From positions 186,001 through 250,000 of the forward strand of contig NZ_JAFBDB010000006.1 in NCBI RefSeq assembly GCF_016908015.1: a stretch of DNA of 64,000 bases, in the 5' to 3' direction. Positions 17,516 through 26,294 of the stretch are shown here, in pieces (position 1 is the stretch's first letter; every line of letters begins with the position of its first letter). The position numbers were made by a program, and so were the translations under genes. This stretch comes from Clostridium pascui (GTDB taxonomy: Bacteria; Bacillota; Clostridia; Clostridiales; Clostridiaceae). A model generated the notes under the pieces. That model ran no database searches. It had not been told where the DNA came from and was given only the letters and a program-made list of their open reading frames with translations.

Positions 17516-18697
17516 ATTAATACTAATAGACTAAAAATAAACAAATATTCATTGAGATGGTTTATTCCAATGTTTTTATTAGTTGTAATATTAGGCTGCT
17601 TTTTTGTAAATAGGACCACTAACAAACCAATAATTATTGGATTTGCTTCTCAATTGACAGGAAGACAAGCTGAGCTTGGAGTTGAAGAACGTAATGGGGT
17701 ACAACTGGCGGTAGAGAAAATTAATTGTTCTGGTGGAATTGCTGGGCAGAAAATTCAATTAATTACTCGGGATGATTTTGGGATACCCGAGAAGGCTAAG
17801 GTAGTTGATGGCGAATTAATTAAGGAAGGGGCTGTTGCTATCATAGGGCATACAACAAGTGAACAAACCTTATCAGGCTTAAAGGTAACAAACCCTGCTA
17901 ATGTGGTAATGATAGGTCCAACTGTTTCTACTGCTGAACTAAGCAATTTAGATGATTATTTTTTTCGGGTGCATCCATCATTTGAAGATGGTTCTCAAAT
18001 TTTCTCAAGATACATTTACCATAAAATGGACATAGCTCAGCTAGCAATTATTTATGATATAGATAACTATGCATACTCTAAGAGATATTGTAAAAACTTT
18101 GGTGATAAGTTCCAAACATTAGGTGGAAATATAACTGGTGAAGCTGATTTTTCGTCCGTAGCTAAACCAGATTTTCTTCCACTATTGTCAAAGTTACGTG
18201 AAGCTAAGGCAGATGGATTGCTTATTATAGCTTCAGATATTGATACAGCCTTTATTGCTCAAAGAGCTCGACTTATGGGATGGAAGGTTCCACTATTTAC
18301 ATCATCCTGGGCTGCAACAGATAAACTAATTAAAAATGGTGGGAAGGCAGTTGAAGGGCTAATAATTGAGCAAGCCTATGGATTAAGCAGTCAAACATCA
18401 ACTTTTAATGATTTTAAGCTTTGCTATGAAGATAGGTTTGGAAATGTACCATCATACGGAGCAACTCTTGCTTATGATGCTGCTATGATATTAGCAGCAG
18501 CTCTTAAAAAGACTGAAGGAAAAGCTAAGGGATTAAAGCAGGCATTAATAAACATTAATGATTTTCAAGGTGTTATGGGCACATTCTCTTTTAATCAATT
18601 TGGTGATGTTAAGCGTCCTCTTTATTTAAGTACAATTCGTAACGGAAAATTTATTAATATAGATATGTTGACTTACAGCGGTCATGGGGGTGAGTAG
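17516..18697 (+). CDS. ABC-type substrate-binding lipoprotein, sensor partner candidate
   Basis: Type I periplasmic-binding-protein fold of the LivK/amino-acid class (IGFASQLTGRQAELGVEERNG, IIGHTTSEQTLSG). A lipoprotein signal ends at VVILGC. The start is uncertain. A TTG at 17552 has no ribosome binding site; an ATT at 17516 lies 8 bases after AAGGGGG and gives a better signal peptide with Arg and Lys residues, so ATT is preferred here (393 residues). No permease or ATPase genes are present. The stop is only 3 bases before a Cache histidine kinase, so the protein probably presents a ligand to that kinase. Confidence 0.8.
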   Translation: MNTNRLKINKYSLRWFIPMFLLVVILGCFFVNRTTNKPIIIGFASQLTGRQAELGVEERNGVQLAVEKINCSGGIAGQKIQLITRDDFGIPEKAKVVDGELIKEGAVAIIGHTTSEQTLSGLKVTNPANVVMIGPTVSTAELSNLDDYFFRVHPSFEDGSQIFSRYIYHKMDIAQLAIIYDIDNYAYSKRYCKNFGDKFQTLGGNITGEADFSSVAKPDFLPLLSKLREAKADGLLIIASDIDTAFIAQRARLMGWKVPLFTSSWAATDKLIKNGGKAVEGLIIEQAYGLSSQTSTFNDFKLCYEDRFGNVPSYGATLAYDAAMILAAALKKTEGKAKGLKQALININDFQGVMGTFSFNQFGDVKRPLYLSTIRNGKFINIDMLTYSGHGGE

Positions 18698-18700
18698 ATA

Positions 18701-20998
18701 ATGGAGTGTACCAAAGAGTCACCGTGCCTTCGGCAAGTAGTTTTACATTTACTACTTTATCGTTTGTTTATTCCATTAGTGTTGGTAGGGGTGATTGCTA
18801 ATTTAGGTATGGCTTATTCAGCTGAACAAAATCTTATAAAACAACAGAAACAAGTAATACAGTCAGTAGTTGATACAGTAGGGTATCATATTGACCAAGG
18901 CGGAAGAATATTAGATGCTGTTGCTAGAGTAGCTGAAACATCAGGAGAGGCAAACTTATCAATTTTTATGGAAAGCACTTGGAAAGCCTACGGCTATTTT
19001 GAAACCATATATTATCTCGATGAAGGTAATAAAATTAAGCTAATGATGCCTTCCGATTATCGGTATACAGGTTTAGATATGTCTAATATACTAAGCTTTA
19101 AAAAAAGTGGAGGTAACAAAGATATTACCATTTCTCTACCATTTATTTCCCCACGTACAGGTGAACCAACGGTTTATTTAAATAGAGCCCTTTCAAATGG
19201 AGGATATGTGATTGGAGAATTGAATCTAGGGTTGTTTCAACAGGACATTTTAAGCATATCAGATAAATCAAATAAAGATTTTGTATTTATTATGGATGGA
19301 ACAGGTAAGCTATTAGCGCACCCATCTTCTGATATGGTTAAACAGCAAATTAATTTCAGTAATCTAGGGATGTATCAGAGCATACTAACTGGAAAAACTA
19401 ATGATTTTTATATGTATAATGGACGAAGATTTATTGGTAGTGCTGCAAAACTTGAAGGAACTGGATGGATCATTGTAGATCAAGTTCCATTGTCTGTTTT
19501 TTTTAGTACATATGCGTTAACCTTGGGGCTAACATTATTGGCCTCAGTAATTATTTGGCTGATTTTGGTGAGAAATTTGGGTAAAGAGCTTCAGCGATAT
19601 GTGGTTACTCCTTTAGAGCATCTTAGTAGAGGAACAAATGCATTAACAGCCGGAGATTTTAGTCAATATAATTCAATAGAATCTATTCCAACTGCATTTA
19701 ATGAGTTAAATAAACTTGCAGCAGATTTTAAGTTCATGAATTACAACCTACAAGTGCGAGAAAATTCGCTTCAAGAAAGTGAAAAGCGTTACAGAGGGCT
19801 CTTTAATAGGGTTCCAATCGGACTTTTCAGTGTTACCATAAGCGGTGAAATATTGAATGTTAATCCAATGGTTGTATTTATATTGGGATATCCAAGTAAA
19901 GAAGAATTATTTAAAATGAATATTAACAACTTACTATATAAACCTTCAATGGATAATACAAAAGAGGAAGCTGTAATTGGAGATATATGGAATGAAAAAA
20001 GCTTTGAAACACAGCTTAAACACTATGATGGAACAATTATCTGGGTGCAGATAAATGTAAACATTGTTTGTGATGCTAAAGATGAAAAGATGTACTTAGA
20101 AGGAAGTATTCAAGACATTACCCAACGTAAACACACAGAAAATATGATTAAGAAGCAGCAAGAACTCTTGCTTAAAGCAGAAATAGAAAAGCGAGAAATA
20201 CTAGAAAAAGCCCTTGTTATGAAAGATCAGTTCATATCTTTAATCAGTCATGAATTTAAAACTCCTTTAAATGTTATTTATTCAGCTATTCAATTGATTG
20301 AGTGCATATATTTTAATCAGATATCAGATCGTGTTAAAGAACTTATTGGAAGTATAAAGACAAATACATTTAGGCAGCTCAGACTTGCAAATAATTTATT
20401 AGATATTACAAAGTTAAATTCAGGGCATTTTAAATTAAACATGAAAAACATTGATATAGTATTCTTAATTGAAGCTATTACTGAGTCAGTAGAGTTATAT
20501 GCAAACCAAAAGAATATTGAAATATCTTTTGACTCAAATATGATAACTAAGATTATTAGTATTGATGAGGAAAAAGTTGAAAGGATTATATTAAATATTC
20601 TTTCAAATGCTATAAAATTTACGAACAATGGTGGAAGAGTGGATGTTATACTTAGTGAAAATAGTGAATTAGACTTAGTAGAGATTAAAATAATAGACAC
20701 AGGTATAGGAATTCCAAAGGATAAGCAGGAATTAATATTTGAGCGATTTGGACAAGTTGATAGCAACTTATCTAGACAAGCAGAAGGAACAGGAATTGGA
20801 TTATCACTTGTAAAATCATTAGTTGATATTTTAGAAGGAGCAATAGAAGTTAAAAGTGAATTAGGCGTTGGCAGCACTTTTATTATAAAATTACCTGTAA
20901 AGGAAGGAATAGTGGATGATGAAGTTGAAGCTTGTTTAGACTTTGACAATAGGCTAGTAAATGAAATTAAAGTTGAATTTTCTGATATTTATTTATAA
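18701..20998 (+). CDS. Cache-HAMP-PAS sensor histidine kinase
   Basis: 765-residue membrane kinase. Order: transmembrane segment about 16-40, extracellular Cache domain about 41-265, second transmembrane segment about 268-292, HAMP, PAS (about 360-480), HisKA with His517 in SLISHEFKTPLNVI, and a HATPase_c domain with N box NILSNAIKFTNNGG, G1 DTGIGIP and G2 GTGIGLSL. It ends in a short acidic tail with KVEFSDIYL that resembles the end of the kinase at 43644. No response regulator is adjacent. Translation is coupled to the binding-protein gene upstream; GGGGTGAG lies at that gene's end. Confidence 0.9.
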   Translation: MECTKESPCLRQVVLHLLLYRLFIPLVLVGVIANLGMAYSAEQNLIKQQKQVIQSVVDTVGYHIDQGGRILDAVARVAETSGEANLSIFMESTWKAYGYFETIYYLDEGNKIKLMMPSDYRYTGLDMSNILSFKKSGGNKDITISLPFISPRTGEPTVYLNRALSNGGYVIGELNLGLFQQDILSISDKSNKDFVFIMDGTGKLLAHPSSDMVKQQINFSNLGMYQSILTGKTNDFYMYNGRRFIGSAAKLEGTGWIIVDQVPLSVFFSTYALTLGLTLLASVIIWLILVRNLGKELQRYVVTPLEHLSRGTNALTAGDFSQYNSIESIPTAFNELNKLAADFKFMNYNLQVRENSLQESEKRYRGLFNRVPIGLFSVTISGEILNVNPMVVFILGYPSKEELFKMNINNLLYKPSMDNTKEEAVIGDIWNEKSFETQLKHYDGTIIWVQINVNIVCDAKDEKMYLEGSIQDITQRKHTENMIKKQQELLLKAEIEKREILEKALVMKDQFISLISHEFKTPLNVIYSAIQLIECIYFNQISDRVKELIGSIKTNTFRQLRLANNLLDITKLNSGHFKLNMKNIDIVFLIEAITESVELYANQKNIEISFDSNMITKIISIDEEKVERIILNILSNAIKFTNNGGRVDVILSENSELDLVEIKIIDTGIGIPKDKQELIFERFGQVDSNLSRQAEGTGIGLSLVKSLVDILEGAIEVKSELGVGSTFIIKLPVKEGIVDDEVEACLDFDNRLVNEIKVEFSDIYL

Positions 20999-21024
20999 GG
21001 TTTTAATTAATTGAGAATAGTTTT

Positions 21025-21615
21025 ATGATAAAGGGAGGTAGTCATGCATTTATTGGAGATAAAGAGTACTGGGAGGAAAAGTTTGCATGTAGAGGAGATA
21101 AACCCTTAAGCCCAGAAAAATCACTGGTTGAAAACATTAAATACTTTAAAGATGGTTCTGTTTTGGATGTTGCCTGTGGAGATGGTAGAAATGGATTATT
21201 CCTTATGGAAAATGGCTTTAAAGTAACAGGAGTTGATTTCAGCAGTAAAGCACTTGAGCGATTTAAAATATTTGCTGAAAGAAAAAAATATGTCCTTAAT
21301 ACAAAGCAAATTGATTTAAGCCAAGGGAGTTCACTTAAGGATATTGGTATATTCGATAATATTTTAATTAACCATTATAAATTAAGTAGTGAGCAACTTG
21401 CAGATACAGAAAATCATATAACAGATGAAGGCATTTTATTTATATGTGGTTTTGGGCATAAGCACAAGGTTGATCATAAGATAAAAAAAGAAGATTTAAT
21501 TCAAGAAGCGGATTTTATAAATATTAAAAAGTTGTTTCACTTAATTAAGTACATTGAAAATGAGGAAACGGGGGATTTTTTGTTACCTATATTTTTCGCA
21601 GGAAAGTATAAATAA
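21025..21615 (+). CDS. Class I SAM-dependent methyltransferase
   Basis: 196 residues, Rossmann-like methyltransferase of the TehB-like group. Motif I is VLDVACGDGRNGLFL (about residues 50-64) and the acidic end of beta 2 is VTGVDFSSKALERF. The chosen ATG at 21025 has only a weak upstream site. A strong GGGAGG lies 8 codons inside, with an ATG 6 bases after it that is in a different frame. The real start is therefore uncertain and may be internal. The gene follows the kinase by 26 bases and ends in a bidirectional terminator. Substrate unknown. Confidence 0.82.
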   Translation: MIKGGSHAFIGDKEYWEEKFACRGDKPLSPEKSLVENIKYFKDGSVLDVACGDGRNGLFLMENGFKVTGVDFSSKALERFKIFAERKKYVLNTKQIDLSQGSSLKDIGIFDNILINHYKLSSEQLADTENHITDEGILFICGFGHKHKVDHKIKKEDLIQEADFINIKKLFHLIKYIENEETGDFLLPIFFAGKYK

Positions 21616-21642
21616 AAGTTTATGATATTCCATTTAATAAAC

Positions 21643-21673
21643 AAAAACCCTTCTATGCAATGAAGGGTTTTTT
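21643..21673. terminator. Bidirectional terminator
   Basis: AAAAACCCTTC / GAAGGGTTTTTT stem between convergent methyltransferase and membrane-protein genes. Confidence 0.9.
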
Positions 21674-21702
21674 AGTATGTAAAAAATACTTGAATTAATT
21701 TA

Positions 21703-23244
21703 TTATCGAAATATTAGAGCATACGTAACACCTACAACACCAATAGCAGCTAGGGTGTATACTATTTTAGCAGGCATTACCCCGTCATTTTCAACAGACT
21801 TACCAAACATACCAAAAACAAATGGATGAACTAAAAATGGCATTGCGAAGATAAATGGAATCATAGCTGCTGCTTGTGCCCCGAACATACCTCCTTGAAC
21901 TGCTGCAAACAATCCAAAGTGGGATAAAGCTGATGAAGCCGCCATAGATGCATCGCTTATTGGCATGCCGCTAAGGCTTAACATTAAAAAGCTTGAGAAT
22001 ACTGCAACTACCTGTAATCCAAAGGAGAATTGCATTAAGCCTTTAACTTCGCTAGCTTCTTCACCTTTTGCATTTCTAAGTGTTTTTAAGGATACAATTG
22101 TTAACCCAAGACCAATAATAACTAGTGGAACAACCCAGCCAACTAATAAAGAACCACGTTCTGCACTTGCCGCTAGTATAGAAAATACAAATACATGTCC
22201 GAAGAAAGGAATATTTATCATTATTGGTGCTCTAGATGCAGCATCTGGACCTAAGTCACCAGCAGTACAAGCTCCAGTTAATCCTGAGTGAGAAAGCGCT
22301 CCTGCCATACCAGGTGCAAGATTACGTACGTGATTAGCCTTACCAAATAATATAAGTATTGATAAACCACCAAACATCCAAAATAACTGTCCAGAAAGAC
22401 CATAGGTTAAAACGGCTCTCATCTCAGTAAGCTTTAATGCTTCAAGAATTTGTGAACCGCCTACTATAAAGTTAGCAGCAAGCACTATTGGAATCCCAGC
22501 AAAAAGTAATGATCTAAGTGTTGGTCCGAACTTCCAATTAGAAAGTATTGCACCCAAACCAGCAGACATAATCATAGCAAAAAAGATTTGGGGTAATGCA
22601 ATAATTGGTTTAATCCACCGAGCAATGTTCGCTGAAATAATTAATATTATAAGAATAGCAAGAATTTCATATATACCTTTTCTTATATACTCTGATTTAT
22701 TTTTTACTGTTGCTTTATAATCAATTAAAATTATTGATCCAGCTATACCAATATAAGCTAAGATTGGATAAAAACCTTTAAGCGGATCACCTACCGATGC
22801 CCCTATAATTAATCTATAAACTCCCTCGATGCCAAGAAGTATAAAAAAGGATCTTAGGATAAATACAAGTTGTGTACGTCTAGTTCCAAGAATAATCTCC
22901 TCATCGGATGGTATAAACATATCTTCGCTTTCTAATTTTTCGTGGGAGAGTATTTTTTTTAGCTCTTGGCCTCCGACAAAAAAGGAAGCAATTAGTGCAG
23001 TTATTGTTACCTTACTCATTAAATTTACTATAGGAAACTCATCTAAACCAGGTGTAGCGATATTACCATTAACTAATGCTAATCCCATTCCTAATCCAAA
23101 AATTACTATGATTAGAATTGGAGAGTACTTTGTTCCAGCTACAACAGTACGAGCAATTAAAACAATAGGAATTAATAATAATAGTGTCAACCAAAGCTGA
23201 TTGAGCATTTGTACATGTACAACTTGTTCAACTAATTGTTCCAT
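21703..23244 (-). CDS. Large multipass membrane protein, tandem copy 1
   Basis: 513 residues with about twelve hydrophobic segments; probably a transporter, family not recognised. A cytoplasmic loop near residues 95-125 (KKILSHEKLESEDMFIPSDEE) separates the first segments from the rest. The most conserved-looking part is the core around 315-345, with ALSHSGLTGACTAGDLGPD and SRAPIMINIPFFGH, rich in small and polar residues within the membrane as in carriers. Good AGGAGG site. Each copy has its own terminator, so the genes may be expressed separately. Confidence 0.7.
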   Translation of the reverse strand: MEQLVEQVVHVQMLNQLWLTLLLLIPIVLIARTVVAGTKYSPILIIVIFGLGMGLALVNGNIATPGLDEFPIVNLMSKVTITALIASFFVGGQELKKILSHEKLESEDMFIPSDEEIILGTRRTQLVFILRSFFILLGIEGVYRLIIGASVGDPLKGFYPILAYIGIAGSIILIDYKATVKNKSEYIRKGIYEILAILIILIISANIARWIKPIIALPQIFFAMIMSAGLGAILSNWKFGPTLRSLLFAGIPIVLAANFIVGGSQILEALKLTEMRAVLTYGLSGQLFWMFGGLSILILFGKANHVRNLAPGMAGALSHSGLTGACTAGDLGPDAASRAPIMINIPFFGHVFVFSILAASAERGSLLVGWVVPLVIIGLGLTIVSLKTLRNAKGEEASEVKGLMQFSFGLQVVAVFSSFLMLSLSGMPISDASMAASSALSHFGLFAAVQGGMFGAQAAAMIPFIFAMPFLVHPFVFGMFGKSVENDGVMPAKIVYTLAAIGVVGVTYALIFR

Positions 23245-23555
23245 AGTACCTCCTTAACATATAAACATTTTAATTATTTTTATATAATAGTAATATTAGC
23301 ATAAAGAACGAAAATTATGTAAATTATTAATGTGTATAAGTGATAGAAGAAATTACCGAGAAGAAGCCACAGAAAATTATACAAACTTTTGTGGATTAAG
23401 TAGTTGCGGAAATAACTAATCTTAAATTAGAGATGATAACCATACTATGTACACAAAAGGCCTATATTATAATTAGTATATATCCTAATAAGAAAAAACC
23501 CTTCAATTAATGAAGGGTTCTTTTGCATAAATTATAAAATAAATATGCGATTTTA
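23245..23555. other. Intergenic region between tandem membrane-protein genes
   Basis: No coding sequence seen. It holds the upstream region of copy 1 and, at 23493-23525, an AACCCTTC / GAAGGGTT hairpin with flanking A and T runs that serves as terminator of copy 2. A CCACA...TGTGG pairing at about 23367-23395 is weaker. Confidence 0.6.
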
Positions 23556-25097
23556 TTATGAAAATATTAATGCATACGCAAGACCTAAGGTTCCTAGGGA
23601 AGCTAATGTGTATACTATTTTAGCAGGCATTACGCCATCATTTTCAACAGACTTACCAAATATACCGAAAACAAATGGATGAACTAAGAATGGCATAGCA
23701 AAGATAAATGGAATCATAGCTGCTGCCTGTTCCCCAAACATACCCCCCTGAACTGCTGCAAACAATCCAAAGTGAGATAGAGCTGATGAAGCTGCCATAG
23801 ATGCATCGCTTATTGGCATACCGCTAAGGCTTAACATTAAAAAGCTTGAGAATACTGCAACTACCTGTAATCCAAAGGAGAATTGCATTAAACCTTTAAC
23901 TTCGATAGCTTCCTCACCTTTTGCGTTTCTAAGTGTTTTTAAAGATACTACTGTTAACCCAAGACCAATAATAACTAATGGTACAACCCAACCAACTAAC
24001 AAGGAACCACGTTCCGCACTTGCTGCTAGTATTGAGAATACGAATACATGTCCAAAGAATGGAATGTTTATCATTATTGGAGCTCTAGATGCTGCATCTG
24101 GTCCTAAATCACCAGCAGTACAAGCTCCAGTCAATCCTGAGTGAGAAAGTGCTCCTGCCATACCAGGTGCAAGGTTACGTACATGATTAGCTTTACCAAA
24201 TAATATAAGTATTGATAAACCACCAAACATCCAAAATAACTGTCCAGAAAGACCATAAGTTAAAACTGCTCTCATTTCAGTAAGCTTTAGTGCTTCAAGA
24301 ATCTGTGAACCACCTACTATAAAGTTAGCCGCAAGCACTACTGGTATTCCAGCAAAAATTAATGATCTAAGTGTTGGACCAAATTTCCAGTTAGATAATA
24401 TCGCACCTAAACCTGCAGATAGAATCATAGCAAAGAAAATCTGAGGTAATGCAATGATTGGTTTAATCCACTGTGCTACATTAGCTGATATAACCAATAT
24501 TAAAATAATAACAATAATTTCAAATACACCTTTTCTTATATAATGTGATCTATCTGATATTGTTGCTTTGTAATCGATTAAAATAATTGAACCGCATATA
24601 CCAATGTAAGCTATAATTGGATAAAATTTTGCAAGCTGATCATTTGCCGGTACTCCCAAAATTAATTTGTTAACACCTTCGATACCAAGAAGTATGAAGA
24701 AAGATCTTATAATAAATACAAGTTGTGTACGCTTAGTTCCAAGAATAATTTCCTCATCGGATGGTACAACCATGTCTTCACTTTCTAATTTTTCATGGGA
24801 TAGTATTTTTTTAAGTTCTTGTCCTCCAACAAAGAAGGATGCAATTAATGCAATTATAGTTACCTTACTCATTAAATTTACTATCGGAAATTCAGATAAG
24901 CCAGGTGTAGCAACGTTACCTTTAACTAGTGCTAATCCCATACCCAATCCGAAAATTACTATGATTAGGATTGGAGAGTATCTCGTTCCGGCTACAACAG
25001 TACGAGCAATTAAAACAATAGGAATTAATAATAATAGCGTTAGCCAAAGCTGATTAAGCATTTGTACGTTTACAATTTGTTCAACTAATTGTTCCAT
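23556..25097 (-). CDS. Large multipass membrane protein, tandem copy 2
   Basis: 513 residues, the same length as copy 1 and roughly 90% identical by eye. The core from about residue 200 to 490 is almost unchanged. Differences cluster around residues 130-205 and at the C terminus (TLASLGTLGLAYALIFS versus TLAAIGVVGVTYALIFR). This pattern suggests duplication followed by drift or selection in one segment. About twelve hydrophobic segments; function unknown, transporter likely. GGAGGCAC precedes the ATG on the minus strand. Confidence 0.7.
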   Translation of the reverse strand: MEQLVEQIVNVQMLNQLWLTLLLLIPIVLIARTVVAGTRYSPILIIVIFGLGMGLALVKGNVATPGLSEFPIVNLMSKVTIIALIASFFVGGQELKKILSHEKLESEDMVVPSDEEIILGTKRTQLVFIIRSFFILLGIEGVNKLILGVPANDQLAKFYPIIAYIGICGSIILIDYKATISDRSHYIRKGVFEIIVIILILVISANVAQWIKPIIALPQIFFAMILSAGLGAILSNWKFGPTLRSLIFAGIPVVLAANFIVGGSQILEALKLTEMRAVLTYGLSGQLFWMFGGLSILILFGKANHVRNLAPGMAGALSHSGLTGACTAGDLGPDAASRAPIMINIPFFGHVFVFSILAASAERGSLLVGWVVPLVIIGLGLTVVSLKTLRNAKGEEAIEVKGLMQFSFGLQVVAVFSSFLMLSLSGMPISDASMAASSALSHFGLFAAVQGGMFGEQAAAMIPFIFAMPFLVHPFVFGIFGKSVENDGVMPAKIVYTLASLGTLGLAYALIFS

Positions 25098-25282
25098 ATA
25101 GTGCCTCCTTATTCTACAAATAATATTGTGAGATTCATACTAAATAATAGTAGCATGGGAAGCGAAAAATGTCTACATTTGTCACGCTAAAAATTATGAA
25201 CAAATTGAAAATTAAATAAAATGAATAAAATTATTTAACTGTAATAAAATGAAAATATTTACTTTATATACAGATGCTTGTT

Positions 25283-25315
25283 TGCAACTTAGTAGCTATA
25301 TAATGCAACTTAGTA
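25283..25315 (+). promoter_or_regulatory. LytTR-type direct repeats and -10 box
   Basis: TGCAACTTAGTA occurs twice, at 25283-25294 and 25304-25315, starting 21 bases apart. LytTR proteins bind direct repeats with this two-turn spacing. A TATAAT (25299-25304) lies between them. The LytTR gene begins 75 bases downstream. Confidence 0.7.
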
Positions 25316-25390
25316 TTATACATATTTACTTAATAAGTTGAGTTGTTTATAGTTAAAATATAAATAATGCTTTTTACAGGTGGTGTTAGG

Positions 25391-25828
25391 TTGAAGATTA
25401 CAATAGATGAATCCTCTAACAATTCAGAAGTAGAAATAATAATTAAATGTAAGGCAGTTGACGATGAAATTCATAGGATAATGTCTATGATTAAAAACTC
25501 TGAAGAAAAAATTCTTGGGATAATGTATGGTGAAACTTATTTCATAGAGCCAGAGAATATTTTTTATTTTGAAAGTGTGGATAAGAGGACATTTATGTAT
25601 ACAAAGTCACAGGTGCTTGAAACACACTTAAGGTTATATGAGGTTGAGAAAAAACTGACAAAATATGATTTTTTTAGAGCGAGTAAGTCAACTATAATTA
25701 ATATTTCAAAGATTAAAAGACTATCACCAAAATTTAATGGAAAGCTGGAGGTACTTTTAGAAAATGATGAAAGGCTTATTATTTCAAGACAATATATGAG
25801 GATTATAAAAGAAATTTTAGGATTATAA
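25391..25828 (+). CDS. LytTR-domain transcriptional regulator
   Basis: 145 residues from the TTG chosen here, which follows AGGTGG by 7 bases; a longer frame to 25367 lacks a site. There is no receiver domain: the N-terminal third is short, then the LytTR DNA-binding domain from about residue 45 (VDKRTFMYT, KKLTKYDFFRASKSTIINISKI, LENDERLIISRQY). It is followed by DUF3021, ATPase and permease genes, the usual order for LytTR-controlled drug or peptide export units. The repeats upstream suggest autoregulation. Confidence 0.88.
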   Translation: MKITIDESSNNSEVEIIIKCKAVDDEIHRIMSMIKNSEEKILGIMYGETYFIEPENIFYFESVDKRTFMYTKSQVLETHLRLYEVEKKLTKYDFFRASKSTIINISKIKRLSPKFNGKLEVLLENDERLIISRQYMRIIKEILGL

Positions 25829-25841
25829 AGGAGGGGTTACA

Positions 25842-26294
25842 TTGAAAAAGTTTGTAGAATTTACTGTTCAATTTAAATTTGTGTGGGGATTATTTTTTAC
25901 AGCAGCAATGTTATTATATACCACAATAAGTATGATTTTAGGTGCTAAATCTATGGAGTTTGTTGTTGTGTGGCAATTTGTTTTAATAACTCTTATTATT
26001 ACTTTCTTTCATTATCTTATTTTTGGTGAACTAATATTAAGTACTACTAAAACTAAATATAAAGTAATGATACATTCTATATTGTGCTATGTTACATTAT
26101 TCATATGGGGTAAATCCCTTAATTGGGTAAGCATTTCAAATATTATCTCTGTGATGATATTTACTTTGGGATATATTACTTTATACTCACTATGCATGCT
26201 TTCATTTTATATTTATTATAAGTCAACTGGAGAAGAATTGAATAATAAGTTAACAGCATATAAACAAAATTTAAATAAGGAGAAAAGCCAATGA
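25842..26294 (+). CDS. DUF3021-family four-helix membrane protein
   Basis: 150 residues with four hydrophobic segments (about 12-32, 45-67, 80-95, 105-128) and a charged C-terminal tail. This is the size and context of the DUF3021 family, which is regularly found beside LytTR regulators and probably controls the regulator from the membrane. TTG start after AAGGAGGGG. Its stop overlaps the next start by 4 bases, so translation is coupled to the ATPase. Confidence 0.8.
   Translation: MKKFVEFTVQFKFVWGLFFTAAMLLYTTISMILGAKSMEFVVVWQFVLITLIITFFHYLIFGELILSTTKTKYKVMIHSILCYVTLFIWGKSLNWVSISNIISVMIFTLGYITLYSLCMLSFYIYYKSTGEELNNKLTAYKQNLNKEKSQ

Noticed and set aside
20317-20949. 210-residue open frame opposite to the kinase ATPase domain
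   Set aside because: Antisense shadow with low-complexity Ser/Ile composition and no start signal; the sense frame has a full kinase.
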